Shown here: positions 45,550 through 55,589 of the stretch, in pieces
Numbering within the stretch: position 1 is the stretch's first letter
Layout of the letters: every line of letters begins with the position of its first letter
Assembly (NCBI RefSeq): GCF_003025005.1
Contig: NZ_PVSS01000013.1
Coordinates: 1 to 64,000 of the forward strand
Direction: 5' to 3'
DNA from: Brumimicrobium mesophilum
Lineage (GTDB): Bacteria; Bacteroidota; Bacteroidia; Flavobacteriales_D; Crocinitomicaceae
Length of the DNA: 64,000 nucleotides
Translations under genes and position numbers: made by a program
The notes under the pieces: generated by a model
The model's input: only the letters and a program-made list of their open reading frames with translations
Database searches by the model: none
Told to the model about the DNA's origin: nothing

Positions 45550-46431
45550 TCATTCATTTAAAGAATTCAAATACATTGTATATATCATTCCATCTGCTAA
45601 TCCCACTTTAGGAACAGTAATACTTTTTGTCTTAAGTATTTTAATGATAAATAAATATATATCCAAAGCAGGAACAATAGTATCGGCACGATCTGGCTTT
45701 AAATTGAATTTATTAATTCTTTCATTTAAACTCAACTTTCTAAGCTCATTACGTAATTTTCTAATTTTCTTTATTGAAGTAGGCTTCATGAATTGACCTT
45801 TCAGAAGTTTATGTGCTTTATTAATGTTACCTCCAGTAGCAAAAACTTTGTGCTCACCGGAAACATCAATATTATCATTCAACCATTTCTTAATATCTAG
45901 CCAACATTGCTTAGATACTTTCTCCTTTAACATTCTAACAGTTCCGATATTAAATGATTCAGAATTGATTTTTTCTCCTTTCTCAAAAACACTGATTTCG
46001 GTAGAACCACCACCCACATCAATTACAATATAAGAAGCATTTTCTTCTTTATTTAGTAACGAAAAAGTTGAGAAAATTATATCCGCTTCTTGGTGACCAG
46101 AAATAATTTCCATGTTCAAGCCGACCTCTTTATCTATGTAATTCTTAACTTCTAATGCATTTTTAGCTTCTCTCATTGCTGAAGTAGCACAAACACGGAG
46201 GTCTTTAACATCAAAAACTTCCGCAACCAATTTAAAAGCTTGCATAGACTTTTTAAATTCGATTATTTTACTTTCCGATATATATCCTGAATCAAAAACT
46301 TCTACTCCAAGTCTTAATGGAATTCGAATATAAGAATGCTTGTGGACCAGTCCATCCGTAAAATTAAAATCAACCTCACCAATCAATAGTCGAGTTGCAT
46401 TTGTTCCTATGTCAATTGCTCCAAATTTCAT
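45550..46431 (-). CDS. Ppx/GppA-type exopolyphosphatase
   Basis: 293 residues. ASKHA-fold phosphatase: DIGTNATRLLIGEV (~7-20), CATSAMREAKNA, VIDVGGGSTEISVF and ATGGNINKAHKLLKG carry the phosphate-binding loops. Only the two-domain core is present, without the C-terminal HD domain of E. coli Ppx. Hydrolyses polyphosphate end residues or pppGpp. First gene of the pair with PPK2. Confidence 0.92.
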   Translation of the reverse strand: MKFGAIDIGTNATRLLIGEVDFNFTDGLVHKHSYIRIPLRLGVEVFDSGYISESKIIEFKKSMQAFKLVAEVFDVKDLRVCATSAMREAKNALEVKNYIDKEVGLNMEIISGHQEADIIFSTFSLLNKEENASYIVIDVGGGSTEISVFEKGEKINSESFNIGTVRMLKEKVSKQCWLDIKKWLNDNIDVSGEHKVFATGGNINKAHKLLKGQFMKPTSIKKIRKLRNELRKLSLNERINKFNLKPDRADTIVPALDIYLFIIKILKTKSITVPKVGLADGMIYTMYLNSLNE

Positions 46432-46824
46432 AATAGTCTAAAAATAGATAAAAACTGCTTGTATAGATATTGAACAATATTAAATAAAAATCAATAAGAG
46501 GCTTCTCACATTTTTATAAAAAATTCAATTGATTAAAAGTAGAAAAATAATTACAGATTAAAAAGTTTGGAAAATCTTCTAGTTCACATTTGCAAAGAAT
46601 AATTGGCCAAAAATCAAAATTTAAAGAAAAAACACTGATTTCGGTCAAAAAACTGCCTCTCAGAATCCTCGAATCTCAAAAAACTCAACACTCAATATAC
46701 CAACCTTGTAGAAACGCGCTAAAAACAGCCTTAAAATGCGAAAAACGGACTCACGCCCGTTTTATCATAATAAATATTAGAAGATTTTGAATTTTTCCGC
46801 TTAACAGCCAAACAGTACACAATT
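46432..46824. other. Gene-free stretch
   Basis: No gene, RNA or clear terminator found. An AACGG/CCGTT pair near 46745-46763 is the only small hairpin. AT-rich with no promoter box of good quality on the side of the Ppx gene. Confidence 0.5.
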
Positions 46825-47700
46825 TCAGTTTCTTTTTTCAAATACATAAACTTGACTTGAGTAACCATATTTTTTTGCTTTCATATTTGAAACGAAGCCT
46901 TGCAAAACTCCAAGCAAAGAAAAGCGATTTTTATATTTTTCTGATAGCATAGAAACATAGTAGGCATCATATTTCATTGGAATTACTTTTTTAAGGTCGA
47001 AACCAAATTCAGCCAGTAATTTTGAAATATCTCTTTCAGTAAAATGGTAGAGGTGACGTGGTACATCATAAGCTGCCCAATCCTCTTTATAATAACGTGC
47101 GTCATAAGAGCTCATATTTGGAACTGCAATAAAAAACTTTCCGTTACTTTTAAGTATTTCTTCAATACGCTTTAAGTCTTTTCGTAGATCATAAACATGT
47201 TCTAAAACATGCCACATTGTAACAACATCGAAACTATTTTCGTCAATATTATAAAGTTCTTCTTGTGAACTACTTCGCACATGGTTGTTTTTATGAGCGA
47301 ATTCTCTAGCATCAGCATCAGGCTCCAAACCTATTCCTACAAAACCAGCATCGTTTACCGTCTTCAAAAAATGACCAGTTCCAGAACCTATATCTAATAA
47401 TTCTTTACCATTCGTTTCGTTTTTGATCCACTTTACTTTTTCCTTTAAAGTTATTTCACGAACAGTATTGTAAAGGAAATTAATCATTCCTTTTTTATTC
47501 GAACTGTGTGAAATATACTCTTCAGATTTATAATATTCACCGATTTTATCTGGAGTTGGAATTGGATTTGTAAAGTGAAATCCACAAGAATTACATTCTA
47601 CAATCAGAAATTTCTCTTTGGTAATCATATGATCTTTTACCTCAAGAAAATCTTTAAAACTGTTGTTTTCACAAACCGGACAACTATTAATGGAGTTCAT
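46825..47700 (-). CDS. SAM-dependent methyltransferase with N-terminal zinc ribbon
   Basis: 291 residues. An N-terminal Cys4 knuckle (Cys8-x-x-Cys11 and Cys35-x-x-Cys38) is followed by a class I Rossmann methyltransferase: LLDIGSGTGHFL binds SAM, then GLEPDADARE, WHVLEHVYDLRKDL and FFIAVPNM. The layout matches methyltransferases of cell-surface sugar or small-molecule modification, but the substrate is unknown. A parS-like site lies between this gene and mnmG. Confidence 0.9.
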   Translation of the reverse strand: MNSINSCPVCENNSFKDFLEVKDHMITKEKFLIVECNSCGFHFTNPIPTPDKIGEYYKSEEYISHSSNKKGMINFLYNTVREITLKEKVKWIKNETNGKELLDIGSGTGHFLKTVNDAGFVGIGLEPDADAREFAHKNNHVRSSSQEELYNIDENSFDVVTMWHVLEHVYDLRKDLKRIEEILKSNGKFFIAVPNMSSYDARYYKEDWAAYDVPRHLYHFTERDISKLLAEFGFDLKKVIPMKYDAYYVSMLSEKYKNRFSLLGVLQGFVSNMKAKKYGYSSQVYVFEKRN

Positions 47701-47718
47701 TCTATACTTAATTATAAA

Positions 47719-47734
47719 TGTTTCACGTGAAACT
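47719..47734. promoter_or_regulatory. parS-like site 1
   Basis: TGTTTCACGTGAAACt, 15 of 16 match to the ParB-binding parS consensus, between the methyltransferase start and the mnmG stop and overlapping that stop. Confidence 0.72.
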
Positions 47735-49598
47735 AACGACCTAAATAAATCAAAAGCACATTCACATCACTCGGAGAAATACCGCTTATTCTTGATGCTT
47801 GTCCAATCGTACTAGGGTTAATACTTGACAATTTATTTACTGCTTCAGCACTCAAACTACTCAGTTTTTCATATTCTAAACCTTCTGGAATAACAACATC
47901 CTCCAATCGATTTAACTTATTCGCAACGTCCTGCTCACGACTAATATAACCATCATACTTCAACTGAATTTCTACTTGTTCAAGTACTTCCTTGGACAAA
48001 TCCTTTGTAAACTCACGTAGTTGACTACTGATTTCTAACATCTGATTCATGCCTAAATTTGGACGTGTAATCAATTGCGAAAGCTTCACTTGTTGAGTAA
48101 TAGGGGAAGATTTTACACCTTCCAAAACAGGATTTGCCTCAGCAGGTGTGACCCCAATTTTTGTCAATTGCTTCTTCAATTGCTTTATATCTTCCACTTT
48201 CTTATTCACAGAGTCCATGCGATCATCATCGATCATCCCAATTAAATGCGCGATAGAAGAAAGCCTTAAATCAGCATTATCTTGTCTTAAAAGGATACGA
48301 TATTCAGCACGAGAAGTAAACATTCTGTATGGCTCATCTGTACCTTTAGTAATCAAATCATCAATTAAAACAGAAATATAAGCATCAGAACGATTCAAAA
48401 TAAAAGCTTCTTTTCCTTGAACCTTTTTAGCCGCATTTATTCCTGCCATTAAACCTTGACAAGCTGCCTCTTCATACCCCGTTGTACCGTTAATTTGGCC
48501 CGCGAAATACAAACCAGAAACCAATTTGGTTTCCAAAGTATGTTTCAATTGGGTAGGAGGGAAGTAATCATATTCAATGGCATATCCTGGTCTAAACATC
48601 TTGACATTTTCAAATCCAGGAATAGTTTTTAAGGCTTTCATTTGAACCTCTTCTGGAAGACTTGTACTGAATCCATTCACATAAATTTCAACAGTATCCC
48701 ATCCTTCAGGTTCAACAAACAATTGATGTCTTTCGCGCTCAGCAAACCTAGAAATCTTATCTTCAATACTCGGACAATACCTTGGACCTTTAGATTTAAT
48801 TGCACCATTAAACATAGGTGAACGATCAAATCCAGTTCTTAAAATATCGTGAGTTTCCTGATTTGTGTAAGTAACGTGACATGGGCGCTGAGAAGTTAGC
48901 GCTTCGGTTTCATCCGTAAAACTAAACTTTCCAGTTACATCATCACCTCCTTGAATCTCCATCTTAGAATAATCTAAGGAGCGACCATCCACTCTTGGAG
49001 GAGTTCCAGTTTTCATTCTTCCAGCCTCAAAACCCAACTTGATTAAGTCTTCAGTTATGCCAGTAGAAGCACTTTCACCGGCTCTTCCTCCACCATAATT
49101 TTTCTCGCCTAAATGAATCATTCCATTCATAAAAGTTCCACTTGTTAAGACAACAGATTTACCAGAAATTTCCATCCCCATTCGGGTTTTAACTCCGGTA
49201 ACTACACCATCTTTTGTAGTGATTCCAACAACCATATCCTGCCAGAAATCAACATTAAGATTTCTCTCCAACATTAATCTCCATTCCTCAGCAAAACGCA
49301 TACGATCATTCTGCGTACGTGGAGACCACATGGCAGGACCTTTACTCATATTTAACATTCGGAATTGGATAGCGGTTTTGTCTGAAATAATTCCAGACCC
49401 GCCACCAAGGGCATCAATCTCACGCAGAATCTGTCCTTTTGCAACACCACCCATGGCAGGATTGCAAGACATTTGAGCGATTGTATTCATATTCATTGTA
49501 ACAACTAGGGTAGAAGCCCCAAGCTTTCCTGCAGAGTTTGCGGCTTCACAACCAGCGTGTCCTGCACCTACAACAATAACATCATATTCTTTTAGCAT
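47733..49598 (-). CDS. mnmG: tRNA uridine-5-carboxymethylaminomethyl modification enzyme MnmG
   Basis: 621 residues. FAD-binding [10 protein letters not shown] near the N-terminus, [13 protein letters not shown] and GRRAGE-like blocks, and a C-terminal helical domain ending in [18 protein letters not shown] are typical. With MnmE it makes the xm5U34 wobble modification in tRNAs. MnmG (GidA) genes are commonly placed close to the replication origin and near parAB. No mnmE or par genes are in the window, but three parS-like sites flank it. Confidence 0.97.
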   Translation of the reverse strand: MLKEYDVIVVGAGHAGCEAANSAGKLGASTLVVTMNMNTIAQMSCNPAMGGVAKGQILREIDALGGGSGIISDKTAIQFRMLNMSKGPAMWSPRTQNDRMRFAEEWRLMLERNLNVDFWQDMVVGITTKDGVVTGVKTRMGMEISGKSVVLTSGTFMNGMIHLGEKNYGGGRAGESASTGITEDLIKLGFEAGRMKTGTPPRVDGRSLDYSKMEIQGGDDVTGKFSFTDETEALTSQRPCHVTYTNQETHDILRTGFDRSPMFNGAIKSKGPRYCPSIEDKISRFAERERHQLFVEPEGWDTVEIYVNGFSTSLPEEVQMKALKTIPGFENVKMFRPGYAIEYDYFPPTQLKHTLETKLVSGLYFAGQINGTTGYEEAACQGLMAGINAAKKVQGKEAFILNRSDAYISVLIDDLITKGTDEPYRMFTSRAEYRILLRQDNADLRLSSIAHLIGMIDDDRMDSVNKKVEDIKQLKKQLTKIGVTPAEANPVLEGVKSSPITQQVKLSQLITRPNLGMNQMLEISSQLREFTKDLSKEVLEQVEIQLKYDGYISREQDVANKLNRLEDVVIPEGLEYEKLSSLSAEAVNKLSSINPSTIGQASRISGISPSDVNVLLIYLGR

Positions 49599-49606
49599 AA
49601 CTATCT

Positions 49607-49622
49607 TGTTTCACGTGGAACA
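49607..49622. promoter_or_regulatory. parS-like site 2
   Basis: TGTTTCACGTGgAACA, 15 of 16 match to parS, in the 27-base gap between ybeY and mnmG. Confidence 0.72.
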
Positions 49623-49625
49623 AAA

Positions 49626-50030
49626 TTACAACAGTGACAGATAGTAATCCTCTTTTTTTCGCATTATCTCGATTTCTTTTGGTGTTTTATCACCATAACC
49701 ACACAAATGAAGTAATCCATGCACCAAAACGCGATTCAATTCTGTTTCACGTGAAACATTATATTCCTTCGCATTTTCTTCCACACGGTCCAAAGAAATA
49801 AGTAAATCACCACTTAATATGTCGTGAACGCAGTAATCAAAAGTGATTATATCTGTATAAAAATCGTGATTTAAAAAGCGGATATTTTGATCTAATAGCC
49901 AATCGTCACTACCCAAAACTATAGACAACTCTGCCAAGGTTAACTCCTCTTGTTCTGCAATATATTCAAACCAATTTTGCACGTGACTAAGATCGGGAGC
50001 ATCCACATCTAAAAAATCAAACTCTATCAT
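49626..50030 (-). CDS. ybeY: Endoribonuclease YbeY
   Basis: 134 residues from the ATG at 50030; an earlier in-frame start would overlap the upstream gene. The metal motif reads VHGLLHLCGYGD: the first two His of the usual HxxxHxxxxxH are present but the third is Asp. YbeY takes part in 16S rRNA 3' processing and ribosome quality control. Its start follows the RsbW-like stop by one base. A perfect parS sequence lies inside the gene at 49743-49758. Confidence 0.92.
   Translation of the reverse strand: MIEFDFLDVDAPDLSHVQNWFEYIAEQEELTLAELSIVLGSDDWLLDQNIRFLNHDFYTDIITFDYCVHDILSGDLLISLDRVEENAKEYNVSRETELNRVLVHGLLHLCGYGDKTPKEIEIMRKKEDYYLSLL
49743..49758. promoter_or_regulatory. parS-like site 3, perfect
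   Basis: TGTTTCACGTGAAACA, 16 of 16 match to the parS consensus, inside ybeY, where it encodes part of Asn-Val-Ser-Arg-Glu-Thr. Confidence 0.88.
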
Positions 50031-50031
50031 T

Positions 50032-50445
50032 TTAGGATTTAAATGTAAGTGTAACTTCAGCGCCGTTATTTTCAAAAGCGACATTATCTGCTAAGGATTT
50101 CATTAAAAAAATTCCTCGTCCACTTTCTTTTTCTATGTTTTCTGGGGCGGTAGGGTCGGGGAGGTTATCGAAGGCAAAACCTTCTCCAGCATCTTTGATG
50201 GTAAAACAAAGTTCATCTGAATTTCGCTTTACAGAAACAAATACTTTCTTATTTGTATCCTCCAAATTTCCATGTTGAATTGCATTGTTGACAGCTTCTG
50301 TTACAGCAATCAAAATGTTTCCATAGTGGTCTTCATGCACTCCATTTTCACGACAAATTGTGTCGACTAATGATTCAGCGACACTTATGTTTTTGATATC
50401 CGATGTAAAGGATACTGATTCAATTTCTTTATAACTTGCTTCCAT
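50032..50445 (-). CDS. RsbW-like ATP-binding protein (HATPase_c_2)
   Basis: 137 residues. GHKL ATPase fold: N box EAVNNAIQHGN, G1 DAGEGFAF and G2 SGRGIFLM. Resembles anti-sigma factor kinases such as RsbW/SpoIIAB. No anti-anti-sigma or sigma-B-type gene is adjacent, so the partner is unknown; conserved placement between ybeY and the DUF4175 gene in Bacteroidota is my recollection. Confidence 0.9.
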   Translation of the reverse strand: MEASYKEIESVSFTSDIKNISVAESLVDTICRENGVHEDHYGNILIAVTEAVNNAIQHGNLEDTNKKVFVSVKRNSDELCFTIKDAGEGFAFDNLPDPTAPENIEKESGRGIFLMKSLADNVAFENNGAEVTLTFKS

Positions 50446-50475
50446 TTACTATAATATATGGAACAAAAGAAGTCC

Positions 50476-53400
50476 TTAGTTTACATTCAAGAAATAAGCA
50501 TTTGCTTTCTCTTTATAGTACTTACTAAATGACGGATCTAAAGTTCTTAGTAACTCAATTTGTTTTTCTTTCTGATTCTTATACTCCAAAAACTCAATTT
50601 GGTTACCAATCTCTTGATCTTTTCCTGAATTACTTTCTCGCTGCTCATCTAAACCTCTCTCTTGCATCGCTTTCTCGCTTTCCAATAGTCTGGTCATTAT
50701 CTTTTGCTGACGATCAATTAACTCACTTGTCCACTCCTTATTGATCAATTGTTTCTCCTGTTCTTCAAGTTCTTTTATCAGTTCATTCAATTTATTTCCA
50801 TCACCGCTGCCATCCTTGTTCATTTCCTCACGCAATTCTGATAGCTTCTTTTGCATAGCATTTTGTTGAGCAGCCATTTTTGCCGCTTGTTGAGAATTCA
50901 TTGGTAACATTCCCCCCGGTTTACTACCTGGCTTTGAACCTCCAGGATTACTTCCTTTCTTTAAACTGTTCAATTGCTTTTTAAGCATTTCCTTCATGCC
51001 CTCCATATCACCAGGCTGACCCTGTCCTGGTTTTCCTTGACCTGGTTTTCCTTGACCTGGCTTATCACAACTTCCTTTGCCTTGCATTTCTGCCATAGAA
51101 GCTTGAGCATTCACGAGTGTTTCATTTAAGAACAGTGCAAGATTATTGATGTTGGTCATAGCAAATTGCTGTTTAACTCCCAGCTCTCTACTTTGTCGCT
51201 CTCCAATATGCGTTGGAATATATTTATAATGCTTCTCAAGTTCACCAACTTCTTGTTCTATGAAAGTTGAAATTTTAGGAATTCTATTAGCTAAGGCTCT
51301 TAAACTATCTTTAACCGGCTTAAGGTTATCAATTATCCTTCGTTGTTCTTTACCTAATGACACAAACTTTGGATCGTAACTATCAGTTTGTTTAAACGCC
51401 TCCATATTTTCTTCTTGATCAAAACTAAGACGCATTAAATTCTCCAACAAAGCTCTTAGCGCATCCAAATCCTCTTCCATTTGTTCCTCCTGACTAGATT
51501 GCATTTGAGCGGCCATTTGCGAGGCCATTTCCTCCATCTTCTCACTGGCTTTCTTTTGTTTTTCTCCAGCTTTTGAATTTTCTCCTTCTTGAATATTTTC
51601 TTTAGCTCCTTTCATTTCTTCCGAAACCTCCTCGCCAGCATCATCTAAATCGTCTAATGAAAAAGGACGATCTAACTCTTCGTTCTTTTCCAACATTTCT
51701 TCCAAGTCCTTTTTTACATCTTCAAACTTCTTGTTTAAATCTTCTTGCTTTTCAGAAGCTTCTTCCTTGTTCATTCCCGACTCTAAGTCTTCTTTTAACT
51801 TGTCTTGATCTTTGGCCAATTCTTCCAATGATTTTTGAAGATCTTCAACGCGTTCTTCAACATCCATTTTCTTCAACATTTCCATCGTACGATCCAATTG
51901 CCTATCCATTTCCTCAGCAGTCATTTCACCTTCATCCATTTTTTCCATGAGGTCTTTGGTATCATTCTGCTTCAACATTTCTTCTAATTCCTTCAACAAT
52001 TCTTTTAACTCATCATCCATCAGAGACTCCAACATTTCTTCTATCTCCTTTTGTTTTTCCATCAGTTTTTCATCCATAGGACTCAATTTAGATTTCTCTT
52101 CAAAAGAAGATTTCATTTTGTCTTTTAATTGTTCTAATTTGTTTTTTAAAGACTCTTGTTGCTCTTGCAAACTCTCAACTTGCTTTTGTTGTTGCCAAGA
52201 TGATTTCTTAGAATTCGCCATCTCCTTTTTCAATTGATTGATCTGCTCTTTGAATTCTTGACTTTCTCTAATCAATTCTTTCAATTCCTCTTTGGAATCG
52301 TCCTTATCACTCTTACGTTGTTCTTGTAATTGCTCCAAAGAAGGTGTATTATACTGAAATACGCTTGATTTGGTCGCTTTGGGGCCACGCACACCATCAT
52401 TATCATAAACAGTAAAGAAATAGGTCACATTATCTTCTAGTTCCAAAGCCAACTGATCAATATTGAAAGTCATAGAAAATGGAGATTGACTTCCACTAAT
52501 TCCAGGAACTGAAATTATTTCCTTTATTTCCTCACCACTTTTCCTGGTAATCCTATAATTAAAAACAACCTTTGTTAATCCATAATCATCTTTCACATTT
52601 CCTGAAAAATAAATCTTGTTTTTCTGAACAGAATCATTTCTACTATTTAAAGAAATGCTTGGGTACTCATCTTTAATTACATCAATATTATATTCCGATG
52701 AATCGAAAACAGCCAATTCTTGATTTTCTAAAATGAAAGCAACCGAAGAAGATTTTAAAGCTTTTTGTTGAAATCTAAATCCAGACTTTCCTTCAAACTG
52801 AAGTGTTGTATCCGCAGAAATGATTTTTAAAGATTTAGTGTTTTTCGTAATTCCATTCCAAGTCACTTGTGTTCCTTCTGGTAAAATTAAATCACCGGGA
52901 TTTTCGATTGTTTCCGAAGCACGATTTAGATAACTCGGATAATCCAAATCAACTTTTAAATGTCCTAATGAAGTTCTTTTGACAACATCAACAGTAAAGG
53001 TTTTTGAAACCGCATTGGCAGCTTTAAAACGAAATGGTAAGTCATCATTCAAATTACTTAAAGAATAAGCTGCTATATTATTTGCCGTTTTTTCCATTAG
53101 AAAAGTTCCTTCATCACTTTCCAAATAAACACGATCCGGAATTGCTTTTCCTGGATTAGGCGTTAACAAAACCTCAATTCTCACAGAAGTTCCTTCCTCA
53201 ACCATTAAATTTTTATTTGTCAATTCAAATGTAAAATCTGGAGCAATTTCAAAGACTTGATTGTATTTAATTAATCGCTGAGTACTGTCACTAAAAAAAT
53301 TGGGTGCCATAATTCCAATTAAAATTACAGTCGTTAAAATAGGCACAAAATAACGAAGGAACTTTTTGTTGGCAGAATAATCAATTGCAGAAGCAAAACT

Positions 53401-53826
53401 TAAAGTATTTAGTTGCTTAGAATTTTGCTGAATACTCGCTTGTAGAAAATCGATGTTTTTTGGTTGCGTTGAAGTTGATTCTTGTAATTGAAGTGTATTT
53501 AGAAGTTTGTCATTTACCGAAGGGAAAAAATCACCAATAATATTAGCCGCTTGAAATCGACTAATTCTTTTTCCGAAAGAAAAGAGCTTTGAAAGTGGAA
53601 CAATAAAATACTTAATTAGAACATATCCATTTAAAACTATAAATGAAAAGAAGAGAAAAGCACGAACAAAAGAATTGAAGCGACCGATATATTCTAGTCC
53701 ACTAACCAATAAGAAAGTAGTCAAAAAGATAATACCAAATAGAAACAAACCTTTAATCATAAGATTCTTATAGTACTTACGTATGAAGGCATCAACTTGG
53801 TTTATTAAGTCATCAAAAGTTCCCAT
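50476..53826 (-). CDS. DUF4175-family membrane/coiled-coil protein
   Basis: 1116 residues. Two N-terminal membrane helices (about 22-42 and 48-68) and another at about 160-178 precede a beta-rich extracytoplasmic part (190-480); residues ~490-800 are Lys/Glu/Met-rich coiled coil, and near 930-950 a short GKPGQG collagen-like repeat appears. The pattern fits DUF4175, common in Bacteroidota and Alphaproteobacteria. Presumed envelope role, unproven. Confidence 0.85.
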   Translation of the reverse strand: MGTFDDLINQVDAFIRKYYKNLMIKGLFLFGIIFLTTFLLVSGLEYIGRFNSFVRAFLFFSFIVLNGYVLIKYFIVPLSKLFSFGKRISRFQAANIIGDFFPSVNDKLLNTLQLQESTSTQPKNIDFLQASIQQNSKQLNTLSFASAIDYSANKKFLRYFVPILTTVILIGIMAPNFFSDSTQRLIKYNQVFEIAPDFTFELTNKNLMVEEGTSVRIEVLLTPNPGKAIPDRVYLESDEGTFLMEKTANNIAAYSLSNLNDDLPFRFKAANAVSKTFTVDVVKRTSLGHLKVDLDYPSYLNRASETIENPGDLILPEGTQVTWNGITKNTKSLKIISADTTLQFEGKSGFRFQQKALKSSSVAFILENQELAVFDSSEYNIDVIKDEYPSISLNSRNDSVQKNKIYFSGNVKDDYGLTKVVFNYRITRKSGEEIKEIISVPGISGSQSPFSMTFNIDQLALELEDNVTYFFTVYDNDGVRGPKATKSSVFQYNTPSLEQLQEQRKSDKDDSKEELKELIRESQEFKEQINQLKKEMANSKKSSWQQQKQVESLQEQQESLKNKLEQLKDKMKSSFEEKSKLSPMDEKLMEKQKEIEEMLESLMDDELKELLKELEEMLKQNDTKDLMEKMDEGEMTAEEMDRQLDRTMEMLKKMDVEERVEDLQKSLEELAKDQDKLKEDLESGMNKEEASEKQEDLNKKFEDVKKDLEEMLEKNEELDRPFSLDDLDDAGEEVSEEMKGAKENIQEGENSKAGEKQKKASEKMEEMASQMAAQMQSSQEEQMEEDLDALRALLENLMRLSFDQEENMEAFKQTDSYDPKFVSLGKEQRRIIDNLKPVKDSLRALANRIPKISTFIEQEVGELEKHYKYIPTHIGERQSRELGVKQQFAMTNINNLALFLNETLVNAQASMAEMQGKGSCDKPGQGKPGQGKPGQGQPGDMEGMKEMLKKQLNSLKKGSNPGGSKPGSKPGGMLPMNSQQAAKMAAQQNAMQKKLSELREEMNKDGSGDGNKLNELIKELEEQEKQLINKEWTSELIDRQQKIMTRLLESEKAMQERGLDEQRESNSGKDQEIGNQIEFLEYKNQKEKQIELLRTLDPSFSKYYKEKANAYFLNVN

Positions 53827-54030
53827 TATAATTTTAAAATATTGAAATAAAGTATATAAGTAAGTATAAATCTACGAAATGTAGAAGAAAACCTAACAAG
53901 AGAACGAATAAAAGCGGGATTAGTTTCTTTTCATTGTGTTGAATTAACAATTTCAAACAATAAAAACCGTAAAAAATCAAAATAAATCTAATTTTTAAAG
54001 GGAAGAAGACTTAAACGCTGAGGAATCAAT

Positions 54031-54038
54031 TATCTTTG
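54031..54038 (+). promoter_or_regulatory. -7 box for gltX
   Basis: TATCTTTG, match to TAnnTTTG, 18 bases before the ATG at 54057. Confidence 0.6.
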
Positions 54039-54056
54039 CATAAAAATTTAGAATTT

Positions 54057-55589
54057 ATGTCTGATAAACCAGTTCGCGTAAGATTTGCACCGTCTCCAAC
54101 AGGACCTTTACACATGGGTGGAGTTAGAACAGCATTATATAATTATCTATATGCTAAAAAACACAATGGAACCTTTATCCTTCGTATTGAAGATACTGAC
54201 CAAACTCGTTTTGTAGAAGGAGCAGAAGATTATATCATTGAGGCTTTAAAATGGTGTGGTATTACCATTGATGAAGGTCAGAGTGTAGGAGGTGAATATG
54301 GACCATATAAACAATCTGAGAGACAAGAAATGTATAAACCATACGCTGAACAATTGATAGCGAATGGGAAGGCATATTATGCTTTTGATACAGCTGAAGA
54401 TTTGGATAAAATGCGTAAGCAAGCCATTCAAATGAAAATGCCGAACTGGCAATATAATTCCTTAACGAGAAGTTCTATGCAAAACTCTTTGACTTTGCCA
54501 GAAGATGAAGTTCAAAGAAAATTAGAAAATGGAGATCCTTATGTAATTCGTTTTCAAATGCCGCGTAACATCGATGTTCGATTTGAAGATGAAATTAGAG
54601 GATGGGTTGTTGTAAACACAAATAACGTAGATGACAAAGTTCTGTTTAAAAGTGATGGAATGCCAACTTATCATTTGGCGAATATTGTAGATGATCACGA
54701 AATGAAAATCACGCATGTTATTCGTGGAGAAGAGTGGTTACCATCTGCACCATTACACGTTTTGTTATACGAAGCATTTGAATGGGAGGCACCAAAATTT
54801 GCGCATTTACCTTTGTTGCTGCGTCCTGATGGAAACGGAAAACTATCGAAAAGAGATGGTGACCGATTAGGATTCCCTGTTTTTCCAATTGACTGGTTGG
54901 CTGTTGATGGAGAAAAATACTCTGGTTACAGAGAACAAGGTTATTTGCCAGGTGCATTTATCAACATGTTGGCATTCTTAGGATGGAATCCTGGTACAAC
55001 ACAAGAGATATTCTCATTAGAGCAATTGGTTGAGGCTTTTTCTTTAGAAAGAGTAAGTAAAGCAGGAGCTAAATTTGATGCCGACAAAACAAAGTGGTTC
55101 CAACAACAATATTTACGCGCAGAATCTGAAAGTTCATTAGCGAAAATGCTACGTGAAGAAGTTGGTGAAGCTATTTCTGATGTAAGCGATGCTTATTTAG
55201 AGCAAGCTTGTCATTTGATGAAAGAACGCGCAACATTTGTTGAAGACATTTATACAGAAGGACAGTATCTTTTCGAAAATCCAACAGAATTTGATGAGAA
55301 AACATTGAAGAAAAAGTGGAAAGATGGAGCAGAAGATTTAATGAATGAATGGGCTAAGGAATTAGGTTCAATCGAAGAATTTACTTCAGAAAATATCGAG
55401 AAATCATTCAAAGCCTTCTTGGAAGCTAAAGAAATGGGAATTGGAAAAGTTCTTCCATTGTTCAGATTAGCATTAACAGGAAAAGGGATGGGACCAAGTA
55501 TGTTTGAAATTACAGCTTTACTTGGAAAAGAAGAAAGTTTGAAAAGAAAGGAAACTAACATTCCAGCGATTGTAAAACTAAAAGGATAA
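54057..55589 (+). CDS. gltX: Glutamyl-tRNA synthetase
   Basis: 510 residues. Class I signature PSPTGPLHMGG (HIGH equivalent, His19) and GKLSKRDGD (KMSKS equivalent). Charges tRNA-Glu; may also charge tRNA-Gln if a GatCAB pathway is present. I use the ATG at 54057, since the in-frame TTG at 54036 lies inside the promoter box. Its TAA stop is directly followed by the folB ATG, so the two are cotranslated. Confidence 0.97.
   Translation: MSDKPVRVRFAPSPTGPLHMGGVRTALYNYLYAKKHNGTFILRIEDTDQTRFVEGAEDYIIEALKWCGITIDEGQSVGGEYGPYKQSERQEMYKPYAEQLIANGKAYYAFDTAEDLDKMRKQAIQMKMPNWQYNSLTRSSMQNSLTLPEDEVQRKLENGDPYVIRFQMPRNIDVRFEDEIRGWVVVNTNNVDDKVLFKSDGMPTYHLANIVDDHEMKITHVIRGEEWLPSAPLHVLLYEAFEWEAPKFAHLPLLLRPDGNGKLSKRDGDRLGFPVFPIDWLAVDGEKYSGYREQGYLPGAFINMLAFLGWNPGTTQEIFSLEQLVEAFSLERVSKAGAKFDADKTKWFQQQYLRAESESSLAKMLREEVGEAISDVSDAYLEQACHLMKERATFVEDIYTEGQYLFENPTEFDEKTLKKKWKDGAEDLMNEWAKELGSIEEFTSENIEKSFKAFLEAKEMGIGKVLPLFRLALTGKGMGPSMFEITALLGKEESLKRKETNIPAIVKLKG

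Noticed and set aside
46590-46790. Plus-strand 66-codon gene
   Set aside because: No start signal, no recognisable product and low-complexity residues; treated as noise.
51657-52237. Plus-strand frames opposite the DUF4175 gene
   Set aside because: Ser/Phe/Leu-rich products are the antisense image of the Lys/Glu-rich coiled coil.
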